Source: Bacteroidales bacterium
GTDB lineage: Bacteria > Bacteroidota > Bacteroidia > Bacteroidales > Bacteroidaceae
Reading direction: 5' to 3'
Assembly: GCA_004557285.1 (NCBI GenBank)
Contig: SFEK01000092.1
Span: 1-8,417, forward strand
DNA: 8,417 bases
Every line of letters begins with the position of its first letter. The first letter of the stretch is position 1. Shown here piece after piece: positions 1-6,576 of this stretch. The translations under genes were made by a program, and so were the position numbers. The notes under the pieces were generated by a model. The model saw only the letters and a list, made by a program, of their open reading frames with translations. It was not told where the DNA came from and ran no database searches.

Positions 1-359
1 AGATCAATAACAATTCCGTTGGCTATGGACAGGATTGGAATGACACAAAAACTGTAAGTGTAACATTACCTGATACTTATACAGCTGATGGCGAATACAT
101 TTTGTTTATCCCTGCCAATACTTTGATGTATGGTACTACAGACTGGGGAGCTGATACTCCTCTTGCACAGAGCATTACGCTGAAGTGGACCATCGGCACA
201 CCTTCAGGCATTGCCAACATCATCGGTGCCAACGGTGGCAAGGCTGATGTTTATACAGTCAACGGTGTGATGGTGATGAAGGGTGCAGATGCTTCTGCCC
301 TGAAGACCTTGAAGCCCGGTATGTATATCATCAATGGCAAGACATATATGCTGAAATAA
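1..359 (+). CDS. C-terminal part of a secreted protein with a T9SS-like sorting tail (5' partial)
   Basis: The open frame enters from the left edge (first full codon at base 3) and runs 118 codons to TAA, so the N-terminus and main domain are missing. The visible part has a beta-rich segment (about residues 17-75, with LPDTYTADGEYILFIPAN) ending in LKWTIG, then a linker and a tail of about 45 residues starting at GIANIIGANG. The tail has the usual pattern of Bacteroidetes type A sorting domains: a V-Y-x-x-N-G strand (DVYTVNGVMVMKG), a short acidic/Ala stretch, then LKPGMYIINGK and a final basic-hydrophobic strand. Such tails sit at the end of exported, often cell-surface proteins. The catalytic or binding function cannot be told from this fragment. 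An internal TTG at 102 is not a credible start because the frame stays open to the edge. A strong terminator follows 27 bp after the stop, so this gene ends its transcript. Confidence 0.85.
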   Translation, partial: INNNSVGYGQDWNDTKTVSVTLPDTYTADGEYILFIPANTLMYGTTDWGADTPLAQSITLKWTIGTPSGIANIIGANGGKADVYTVNGVMVMKGADASALKTLKPGMYIINGKTYMLK

Positions 360-385
360 TAACATCTGTCTTATAAATCTTTATC

Positions 386-422
386 AAAGCGGTTGGAAGG
401 TTGCCTTTCAACCGCTTTTTTT
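386..422 (+). terminator. Strong intrinsic terminator after the first gene
   Basis: Bases 386-400 pair with 404-418 to form a 15-bp stem (one G-T pair) around the three-base loop TTG. The core is AAAGCGGTTG pairing with CAACCGCTTT. A run of seven T (416-422) overlaps the foot of the stem. This is a textbook rho-independent terminator and separates the first gene from the symporter. Confidence 0.93.
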
Positions 423-446
423 ACATGATTTCCTAACATTGTGTTT

Positions 447-474
447 TTTGTTTTAAATATTTTTGTTTACTTTG
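447..474 (+). promoter_or_regulatory. Possible Bacteroidetes-type promoter of the symporter gene
   Basis: TTACTTTG at 467-474 differs by one base from the Bacteroidetes -7 consensus TAnnTTTG and is followed by C, as is common. A TTTG lies at 447-450, 16 bp upstream, which is shorter than the usual spacing of about 19-21 bp for the -33 element. The box lies 29 bp before the ATG at 504, in a very AT-rich stretch just after a terminator, where a promoter is needed. Only the -7 match is reasonably convincing. Confidence 0.4.
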
Positions 475-503
475 CAAGGGTTATAAATAAAAAACAGTAA
501 AAC

Positions 504-1961
504 ATGATAACAATAGCACCCTTATTCATTACTACAGTTACTGGCCTGTTGGATGTCGTCAACGACTATTTATGGACATACATAGTCATCACGCTGTTGG
601 TGGTTTGTGCCTTGTATTTTACCATCCGCAGCCGTGGTGTGCAGTTCCGCCTGCTCAAGGATGTTTGGCATGTGATTGCCGACCGGCCTTTGTTTGGTGA
701 AGTGGGTAGTAATACCGTTGCCGTTGATGCTCATCCAGAAAAAAAGAAAAAGAAGATAGGTTCGTTTCATGCTTTTGCCGTATCTTTGTCGAGTCGTGTG
801 GGTACGGGCAATCTGGCGGGTGTGGCCTCTGCCATTTTCGTGGGAGGTCCTGGTGCTGTCTTCTGGATGTGGGTGATGGCGTTATTCGGAGCCGCCACGG
901 CTTTTGTCGAAGCCACGTTGGCCCAGTTGTATAAGCGCAAGGGAGCAGACTCATTCTATGGAGGACCGGCCTATTATATGCAGATGGGGTTGCATAAGCC
1001 CTGGATGGGCGTGGTGTTTGCTGTGCTCATTACCCTTACTTTTGGTGTGGCCAATCAGGTGGTGCAGAGCAATACCTTGTGTGCAGCCCTTGCCGATGCT
1101 TTTGACACGAATCAGGCATGGATAGGTGTGGTGTTGTCGGTGTCCACATTAATCATCGTCTTTGGAGGCATTCGCCGTATATCCCATTTTGCCAGTATCG
1201 TAGTGCCCTTTATGGCCATTGGCTACATCTTGTTGGCATTGGTGGTGGTATTGCTCAACATCACCCGTCTGCCCGACATGTTTTTGCTGATTGTGAGGAG
1301 TGCCTTCGGGCTTGAGCAGGCTGTGGGAGGAGCCATAGGCATGGCGGTGATGCAGGGTGTAAAACGCGGTTTGTTCAGCAATGAGGCGGGCGAAGGTTCT
1401 GCACCCAACGCCGCAGCCATAGCCACCACCTCCCATCCTGTGAAACAAGGGTTGTTGCAGGCATTGGGTGTGTTTGCCGATACATTGGTCATCTGTTCGT
1501 GCACGGCATTCATCATTCTTCTTTCAGGCGAGTGGAACTCCGGGCGCGACGGCATCATCCTCACCAAATACGCATTGGAGAGTGAGGTGGGCCAGGCAGG
1601 TGGACTATTCATCACAGCGGCGATATTCCTTTTTGCCTACAGTACGATCATTGCCAATTATTTCTATGGAGAAACCAATATCCGTTTCATGACGAAGAAA
1701 CGTGGAGCGGTTTATTTGTTCCGCATCATTACAGGTATGGTAGTGATGGCCGGGTCGTTGGTCACATTGCAAACGGCATGGAGTGTCGTCGATTTGGCTA
1801 TGGGTCTCATGACCATATTCAATCTTGTGGCCATCTTCTTGCTCTCGCCCCGAGTGTTTGCCTTGCTCCGCAATTACATCGAGCAGCGCAGACGCCACAA
1901 AGACCCACGATTTACAAAAGACATGTTGCCGGATATCGCGAAAGATATCGAGTGCTGGTAG
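504..1961 (+). CDS. Sodium:alanine/glycine symporter, AGCS family
   Basis: A 485-residue inner-membrane protein of about 10-11 hydrophobic segments, full length for the family (AlsT/DagA/AgcS-like). Members import alanine or glycine with Na+ or H+. Family hallmarks are present: SSRVGTGNLAGV at residues 96-106, GGPAYYM at 153-159, the signature GVKRGLFSNEAGEGSAPN at 285-302, and HPVKQG from 311. The GTGN and SNEAGEGSAPN blocks belong to the substrate/ion-binding core in known members. The N-terminus has an outer-facing or linker segment before the first membrane span (about residues 24-40). A lysine-rich loop (EKKKKK, about 79-84) precedes the conserved SFHAF segment. The C-terminal tail is charged and cytoplasmic in character. 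The ATG at 504 has no Shine-Dalgarno sequence but an A-rich leader, normal for Bacteroidetes, and leaves the conserved region intact. It has its own promoter region and terminators on both sides, so it is probably monocistronic. Exact substrate (Ala versus Gly) and coupling ion cannot be told. Confidence 0.95.
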   Translation: MITIAPLFITTVTGLLDVVNDYLWTYIVITLLVVCALYFTIRSRGVQFRLLKDVWHVIADRPLFGEVGSNTVAVDAHPEKKKKKIGSFHAFAVSLSSRVGTGNLAGVASAIFVGGPGAVFWMWVMALFGAATAFVEATLAQLYKRKGADSFYGGPAYYMQMGLHKPWMGVVFAVLITLTFGVANQVVQSNTLCAALADAFDTNQAWIGVVLSVSTLIIVFGGIRRISHFASIVVPFMAIGYILLALVVVLLNITRLPDMFLLIVRSAFGLEQAVGGAIGMAVMQGVKRGLFSNEAGEGSAPNAAAIATTSHPVKQGLLQALGVFADTLVICSCTAFIILLSGEWNSGRDGIILTKYALESEVGQAGGLFITAAIFLFAYSTIIANYFYGETNIRFMTKKRGAVYLFRIITGMVVMAGSLVTLQTAWSVVDLAMGLMTIFNLVAIFLLSPRVFALLRNYIEQRRRHKDPRFTKDMLPDIAKDIECW

Positions 1962-2038
1962 CAGATGGCAAAACGATATAAAAGCCACTAAGGAAAAACT
2001 TACGGTGGTCGTTAATAGCACACACCTCCATGTGATAT

Positions 2039-2080
2039 AAAAAAGATGTGCCCCAACTGTTTGTAGGGCACATCCTTTTT
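2039..2080. terminator. Bidirectional terminator between convergent genes
   Basis: GATGTGCCC at 2045-2053 pairs with GGGCACATC at 2066-2074, a perfect 9-bp stem with a 12-base loop. On the plus strand the stem is followed by TTTTT (2076-2080). On the minus strand the six A at 2039-2044 read as TTTTTT. It therefore fits termination of the symporter from the left and of the giant Omp28-domain gene from the right. The rest of the gap (1962-2038 and 2081-2114) shows nothing else. Confidence 0.88.
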
Positions 2081-2114
2081 AGATGATTGTATCAAAATAG
2101 CTGAATGGCTATGA

Positions 2115-5100
2115 TTACAGGGCGATTTTCTTCACTACGACATTCTTGCCGGCAGCCACGCGGACGATGGCCATACCGTTGCCGTTTACCTGAAGGTGGG
2201 CAGAGCCGTTGACCTTTGTGGTAGCTAATGTCTGGCCGTCAACAGAATAAACATTGACAGTGGCACCCTCGGGAGCGTTGACATAGATGTTTCCGTTTGC
2301 GGCGTAGATGTTGATGTCGCTGTTGTCGCTGTTGATGCTATCGATACCGCTGGGATCATTCACAGCTGCACGGGCAGCGTTGATGTAGGCACCTGTGTTG
2401 GCATCAATCATCATACAAGTTACCTTGCAGTTGTTCACATCGCTCACATAAGAAGCGTCTTTGTTCACGTTGATGGTGATGGTACCGGTGTATTCCTTGC
2501 TGCCTTCAACGCTTGTGGGGATAAGACCCAGCTGACCGTTGTAGTTGGTTGAAGGATAGAGGGCACGAGCCACATCGTTGAATACATATCTCACGATAGA
2601 CTTGCCATAGGCACCGTCTTTCTGCCATTCACCGAGGTCTTCGTCGGTCATGCTGTAGAGGTTGTTCTGCTGGAAACCGCTGAGGTTGTCTTCGGTCACT
2701 ACGCAAAGCATACCAATGTTCAACTTGTCCTGAGAGAGTGCGAATTTCACGCTGTAAGGAATGTTCAGGTTGCCGGTAGTCTCGTCGTATTCTACATCGA
2801 TGTTGATGTCGGCTTCGGTTTCTTTGGCAAATTCCTCGTTGGCGATGTCCATCCAGCAAGAGCCATCCTTGGCATAGAAGGTATAATCAACCACGCCGTT
2901 TTCTGTGTAGCTCACCATTGGTGAAGCGATGGCACCACGGTTGATGCGTCCCTGTGGAGCAGCTGTCATGCCGAGGAAGTAGGCCGTATAGTCGGTCATA
3001 CCGCTTTCAAGGTTGTCACCGGTGTAAGTGTGGTAGCACAAAGGAATGAAGCGGTCGCCATATACCTCGGTGAGTTTGTCGATGGCCAAGTGTCCGAGCG
3101 GACAGTTCTGGCAACCCTGGCCGGTGTTCTCTTCCAATACGATGCGCTTGGTGGGAGTGAAAGCAAGGTTCTTGATGCTTGTTACAAATACGTCGCTCAG
3201 GCTGCCCAGTTGGATACTGATGCTGAAGTTGTTAACCGTACCGATGGTCAGCGGCAGCGGTTTGCTGAAGGCAAATTCATATTTGTCATCCACTTTCAGA
3301 GAGAGGCCGCTTTCGGCAATCTCGTCAACCACATTGTTGTTGGCATCGAGCAGCTGGAGCTTGATGTCGCTATAGGTTTCCGTACCGTTTTTCACGGTGA
3401 TGGTACCCTTGATGTCCTGGCTCTCTTTGGCCACTACCGATTCGGGCAAGGTGAGTGCGATGGTGAAGTCTTGGTTGTGAACCACCTGGATGTCGGTGAC
3501 GAACACGGCACTCTGGTTCTCGTTCTCATTGACAAAGGCAATGTAGATGTTCTTGCCGGCATATTTGTCGAGTTTGAATGAGTAGTTCTGCCATTCACCA
3601 CCCAGTATGCCTTCGTTGGCGCCGGGAGAAAGCACTTCGTCCATCACCACGTCGCCTTCGTTGATGAATTTCTCGATGGTAGCATCGGTCAGGTCGTTGT
3701 ATGTCACTTCAGTGGCATAGACAATCACCTTCAGCTTGTCGGTCTTGGCCTTGCGGAAGCTCTGTGCTTTGAACGAGAGGAAGCACTTGCCGTCGGGGAT
3801 GTAGAGCTGAGGTGTAACCATCCAGTCGTTAGACTTTCCTGCAGGGTCATACATCGAGTGAGACACGGCGCAGGTGTTGCTGTAGTCGTCGTCTGCAGCA
3901 TACCACCAAGGTGTGGTTGTGGCATTGAACATCCAAGCCTGCATTTCCTCTACCGGTGTGTTGTGGTCGCCGTCATACAGCATCATGTTGGTCATGCCAA
4001 GGGCGAAGTTCTCCTGATAGATGTGAGTGTCGTCAGAAACTACGGTGCGCTCATAAGAACCCTCATAGGTAATCTCGATCTTCTCGTTCTTGCTGGCACC
4101 GCTGAGGTCGGTGATGGCACCTTCTTCAATCACGATGCGATAGGTGTTGCCCTTGTAGAGGTTTTCAATGGTGGTAGGATACACCATCACCTGCTTGTAG
4201 GTGCTCTCGGTGTTGCCGGCCAGCAAGTTCAACTGGGCAAACGGTTCTCCCTCGTCGTTGCGGTAGAGCTGTGCTACGGCACCCTCAGCCACCTTCACGT
4301 CGGTATCGAAAGTCAGAACCACAGGGTTGGTGGTCATGCTCAGGTGACCCACGGTGCTGTTGTTCTCGGGAACCACTGCTGTCATGGCTACAGGTGCAGT
4401 GCCATGGCCAGTGTAAGTCAGTGTAATAGCCTCGTTGGTGCGCTCCCGGTCGCCGGCCACGCAGATGGTACCGGCAGGAATCTCAATGGTGTATTTCTTG
4501 CCGGCATCGAGGGTGACGGTTCTGAACCCGATTTCCACGGTAGAATTGTTGCTGCTGTTGATGGCAAACTTCAGTGCGGTCTTCACGGTATTGCCCTCTT
4601 CGTCCTTCAGCACGATATCGTTTTTGTTGCCAAGCACTTCCACGTTGCGGGTGAACTTGATGCTGACGTTAGACATGTTGGTGAGTGACGAACCGTTGCG
4701 TGGAGTCACGCTGTAGTCGCTGAGCAGGTTGACGGCTCCACAAGCCTCGGCAAATGTCACAGGCAAGGTGAGCATGTAGCTCTCCTGGCTGATGTAGGCG
4801 TTGCCGATAACTGTCTTGCAGTCGTCTGATGCGCACCAGATGTAACCGGTGGCATCATATCCGGTCTTCTTGTAGAAGTCGATGCCATAGACCTTGAGCA
4901 ACTCATCGAGCGAGTACCAATAGTTGCCGTTCATCACAAACTGTGTGCGTGAAGGGCTGTAAGCCGGTGTAGAGGCATAGATGGTACCCATGTTGTCGAT
5001 GGTCACGCAGCCCTTGTCCTGGCTCTCGGTGTTGTTGAAGCACTCAAACTCGCCGGTTTCCAGATTGTAGCGGTAGGGTACAACGGCATCGTTGGTCAGA

Positions 5101-5900
5101 TAGGCATTTCCGCCCACCCATTTGCCGTTGGCAGAGATGTGGACACCGTCAATGTGGTGCAACTCTGCCACTTTGGGTGAGTAGGTCTTGCTGGCTTCGT
5201 CGTAATCAAAGCCGATAGGGTCGGTTGTCTTGTTGTCGCGATCGTAAACAAAGTAGAGCACATCCGAGGGATAGCTGTAGCTTACGCAACCCACGATGTA
5301 ACGGCCATCGGCAGAGATACCGATGAAGCGTGTCATTCCCTGGTTCTGGCCGCCAAGGTCGGTCTTGGGCCAGTTGGTTTCCTTCACGGTACCATTCTCC
5401 AAGTCCCACAGCATAGGGACTTCGTCATAACCACCCTGTGTGCTTTGTCCCACGGCATAACGCCCGTCGGGAGTCACAGCGTTGATGCGTCCGCCGATGG
5501 TGTTGGTAGCCAGTTTCACGGTGGTGAACTTACCGGTAGAGATGGTCCAGTAGCCGGGCTTTCCATCCTTGCTGCCCACCACGATGTTGCCGTCGTCGGT
5601 CACGTCGGTAGCCGTGGCCTCACCAGAGATGTTGTTGAGCTCCGACTCAGAGAGCAGGTCTTTCACCTCCTGTGTCTCAAGGTTAATGAGTTTGGGGAAA
5701 CTGTAGGCTGATGATGCGGCATCCGCTCCATAGGCTACCGCCCATTTGCCATTGTTTGACATGCTGTGGAGCAACGAACCGTCGCTGAATGTATAGGCAT
5801 TCAGTATCGGGGTGCCCGCCGTTTCTTGTGCCACGATGTTCTGGCACATGGGTAGTCCCATGCCTAGCATGAAACAAACCTTCATGAATAGCTTATTCAC
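2115..5900 (-). CDS. Giant multidomain exported protein with Omp28-type thioredoxin-like domain and T9SS-like tail
   Basis: From GTG at 5900 the product is 1261 aa. The frame stays open to GTG 5972 (1285 aa); residue numbers here count from 5972. The shorter start gives a clean signal peptide (MNKLFMKVCFMLGM to QNIVA, cleavage before Q49) and has AGGAAAGA just upstream. ATG at 5885 is a third option. Domains: (a) about 60-410, propeller-like repeats with a DGxxxVG core at 72, 125, 167, 220, 280 and 382, like HAF/kelch repeats. (b) About 415-520 and 525-640, two Ig-like (SbsA/Big_5-type) modules, each with a P-x-N-x-S motif (424, 535). (c) About 650-832, a jelly-roll-like segment starting IYQENF and containing SNDWMVTPQL, like choice-of-anchor J/cleaved adhesin domains. 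(d) About 835-945, an Ig/CARDB-like module. (e) About 945-1204, an Omp28 domain with NTGQGCQNCP (Cys 954, 957) and a TAAP loop (Pro 1006) as candidate cis-Pro. (f) About 1222-1285, a sorting-type tail (VNVYSVDGQ to VVVKKIAL). The mature chain has about 16 Cys, many for a secreted protein. Probably cell-surface or outer-membrane associated; function unknown. Domain edges are by eye. Confidence 0.85.
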   Translation of the reverse strand: MNKLFMKVCFMLGMGLPMCQNIVAQETAGTPILNAYTFSDGSLLHSMSNNGKWAVAYGADAASSAYSFPKLINLETQEVKDLLSESELNNISGEATATDVTDDGNIVVGSKDGKPGYWTISTGKFTTVKLATNTIGGRINAVTPDGRYAVGQSTQGGYDEVPMLWDLENGTVKETNWPKTDLGGQNQGMTRFIGISADGRYIVGCVSYSYPSDVLYFVYDRDNKTTDPIGFDYDEASKTYSPKVAELHHIDGVHISANGKWVGGNAYLTNDAVVPYRYNLETGEFECFNNTESQDKGCVTIDNMGTIYASTPAYSPSRTQFVMNGNYWYSLDELLKVYGIDFYKKTGYDATGYIWCASDDCKTVIGNAYISQESYMLTLPVTFAEACGAVNLLSDYSVTPRNGSSLTNMSNVSIKFTRNVEVLGNKNDIVLKDEEGNTVKTALKFAINSSNNSTVEIGFRTVTLDAGKKYTIEIPAGTICVAGDRERTNEAITLTYTGHGTAPVAMTAVVPENNSTVGHLSMTTNPVVLTFDTDVKVAEGAVAQLYRNDEGEPFAQLNLLAGNTESTYKQVMVYPTTIENLYKGNTYRIVIEEGAITDLSGASKNEKIEITYEGSYERTVVSDDTHIYQENFALGMTNMMLYDGDHNTPVEEMQAWMFNATTTPWWYAADDDYSNTCAVSHSMYDPAGKSNDWMVTPQLYIPDGKCFLSFKAQSFRKAKTDKLKVIVYATEVTYNDLTDATIEKFINEGDVVMDEVLSPGANEGILGGEWQNYSFKLDKYAGKNIYIAFVNENENQSAVFVTDIQVVHNQDFTIALTLPESVVAKESQDIKGTITVKNGTETYSDIKLQLLDANNNVVDEIAESGLSLKVDDKYEFAFSKPLPLTIGTVNNFSISIQLGSLSDVFVTSIKNLAFTPTKRIVLEENTGQGCQNCPLGHLAIDKLTEVYGDRFIPLCYHTYTGDNLESGMTDYTAYFLGMTAAPQGRINRGAIASPMVSYTENGVVDYTFYAKDGSCWMDIANEEFAKETEADINIDVEYDETTGNLNIPYSVKFALSQDKLNIGMLCVVTEDNLSGFQQNNLYSMTDEDLGEWQKDGAYGKSIVRYVFNDVARALYPSTNYNGQLGLIPTSVEGSKEYTGTITINVNKDASYVSDVNNCKVTCMMIDANTGAYINAARAAVNDPSGIDSINSDNSDINIYAANGNIYVNAPEGATVNVYSVDGQTLATTKVNGSAHLQVNGNGMAIVRVAAGKNVVVKKIAL

Positions 5901-5908
5901 TCTTTCCT
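5901..5908 (-). promoter_or_regulatory. Shine-Dalgarno-like sequence deciding the GTG start at 5900
   Basis: On the minus strand AGGAAAGA (5908 to 5901) directly precedes GTG at 5900, leaving about four bases between AGGA and the start. It lies about 19 bases from the alternative ATG at 5885, too far to serve it well. It is one of few purine-rich ribosome-binding candidates in this window, where most starts lack one. Confidence 0.5.
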
Positions 5909-5941
5909 GTTTTTTATGTAAAAAATGATTACTTGTCGGCG

Positions 5942-5949
5942 CAAAAATA
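5942..5949 (-). promoter_or_regulatory. -7 box candidate (TATTTTTG) for the minus-strand gene
   Basis: The minus strand reads TATTTTTG from 5949 to 5942, an exact match to TAnnTTTG, followed by C. Transcription would begin near 5936, giving a leader of about 36 bases to GTG 5900. The nearest upstream TTG (5976-5974) is 24 bp away, longer than usual, so the -33 element is weak. If used, this promoter excludes the GTG at 5972 as a start. Confidence 0.45.
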
Positions 5950-6012
5950 CATAAAATATCTGAAATTCGCACTCAATATCGTGTTTTTTTAGGAAAAAGA
6001 AATGTTGTTTGA

Positions 6013-6031
6013 CAAAAATACTGTATTTTTG
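6013..6031. repeat. 19-bp perfect palindrome spanning back-to-back -7 boxes
   Basis: CAAAAATAC-T-GTATTTTTG has 9-base arms (6013-6021 and 6023-6031) around one central base. Each arm contains a full TATTTTTG -7 box, one per strand. It may be a two-way promoter core or an operator for a dimeric regulator. A further copy of TGTATTTTTGC (11 bases identical to 6022-6032) lies on the minus strand at 5951-5941. Confidence 0.75.
6024..6031 (+). promoter_or_regulatory. -7 box (TATTTTTG) of the tlpA-like operon
   Basis: TATTTTTG followed by CAG is an exact TAnnTTTG match, 29 bp before the ATG at 6061 and in the gap where the rightward operon must start. The upstream TTG at 6005-6007 lies 16 bp away, shorter than the usual 19-21, so the -33 element is uncertain. 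The predicted transcription start is near 6037, giving a short leader of about 24 bases. Confidence 0.6.
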
Positions 6032-6060
6032 CAGCATAACAATCGTAAAATACATGAACT

Positions 6061-6555
6061 ATGACGTTAAGAAAGTTATTTTTGTTTGTGGCATTCGCCA
6101 TGGTAGCCATGGTAGCCAATGCCCAGCTTCCGTCAGTTAAGTTGAAGACTCTCGACGGCAAGACCATTGACACATCTACATTGAGTAACGACGGCAAACC
6201 TTTTGTCATCAGCTTCTTCGCCACATGGTGCAAGCCCTGCAACCGCGAGTTGAAGGCCATCAGCGAGCACTATGCCGACTGGCAGGAAGAGACAGGCGTG
6301 AAGCTTTATGCCATCTCTATCGACCAGGCACAGAACATCAACAAGGTGAAACCTCTTGTTGACGGTGAGGGCTGGGAGTATGAAGTGTTGCTTGACCCCA
6401 ACAGCGAGTTCAAGCGCGCCATGGGTGTGAACCTGATTCCCCATGTGTTTATCGTTGACGGCAACGGCAAGATTGCCGAGTCGCGCAGCGGTTATACCGA
6501 TGGTGCTGAGGGACACATCATCGAGGTGGTGCGCAAACTGATTGCCGAAAAGTAA
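6061..6555 (+). CDS. TlpA/ResA-like periplasmic thiol:disulfide oxidoreductase
   Basis: A 164-residue protein, a typical size for a single exported thioredoxin-fold domain. Residues 1-21 form a Sec signal peptide (MTLRKLFLF, hydrophobic core, ANA cleaved before Q22). There is no lipobox cysteine, so it is likely soluble in the periplasm. The fold is clear: a strand at KPFVISFFATWC, active site W56-C57-K58-P59-C60 followed by NREL, a middle strand KLYAISID, then VNLIPHVFIVDGNGKI, where Pro127 is the expected cis-proline next to the active site. WCxPC is usual for TlpA/ResA-type reductants, which keep cysteines of envelope partners reduced. The partner here is unknown. It is the first gene of an operon: the DUF6029-type barrel follows after 21 bp and an Omp28-like lipoprotein after that. 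No Shine-Dalgarno sequence is visible. An out-of-frame ATG at 6054 precedes the start but leads to only 28 codons. The alternative name thioredoxin-like/AhpC-TSA family protein describes the same fold. Confidence 0.92.
   Translation: MTLRKLFLFVAFAMVAMVANAQLPSVKLKTLDGKTIDTSTLSNDGKPFVISFFATWCKPCNRELKAISEHYADWQEETGVKLYAISIDQAQNINKVKPLVDGEGWEYEVLLDPNSEFKRAMGVNLIPHVFIVDGNGKIAESRSGYTDGAEGHIIEVVRKLIAEK
6097..6117 (+). repeat. Short in-frame tandem repeat in the signal peptide
   Basis: GCCATGGTA occurs twice in a row, followed by a third GCC. It encodes AMV-AMV-A within the hydrophobic core of the tlpA-like signal peptide. The 9-base unit keeps frame, so copy changes would only alter core length. 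Probably a harmless local duplication. Confidence 0.7.
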
Positions 6556-6576
6556 TAACCATTAAAACATTTTTGC

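Larger units (their letters stand above)
6013..6042 (-). promoter_or_regulatory. Second minus-strand promoter candidate: TTG-N19-TATTTTTG
   Basis: The minus strand has TTG at 6042-6040, then 19 bases, then TATTTTTG at 6020-6013. Both elements and the spacing fit the Bacteroidetes sigma-ABfr consensus (TTG/TTTG at -33, TAnnTTTG at -7) better than any other site here. It would give the divergent gene a leader of roughly 100 bases. It overlaps the rightward -7 box through a palindrome. Confidence 0.5.

Noticed and set aside
2021..2034. CACA...TGTG weak inverted repeat after the symporter gene
   Set aside because: Four-base arms are expected by chance, and the nearby terminator already explains this gap.
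3030..3581. Plus-strand open frame of 183 codons
   Set aside because: Antisense to the anchor-J, Ig-like and Omp28 region of the giant gene. No recognisable family and no promoter in front.
3858..4688. Long plus-strand open frame (276 codons) opposite the giant gene
   Set aside because: It lies wholly antisense to a well-supported coding frame. Its translation has no domain, signal peptide or ordinary composition (runs of Val/His/Gly), which is typical of an antisense shadow.
6097..6117. Tandem 9-base repeat as a phase-variation switch
   Set aside because: Only 2.3 copies, and the unit is a multiple of three, so copy changes would not switch the gene off.
6054..6140. Out-of-frame ATG seven bases before the tlpA-like start, giving a 28-codon ORF
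   Set aside because: The frame is short, has no recognisable product and no ribosome-binding sequence. ATG 6061 gives a complete signal peptide and thioredoxin fold. A leader-peptide role is possible but nothing supports it.
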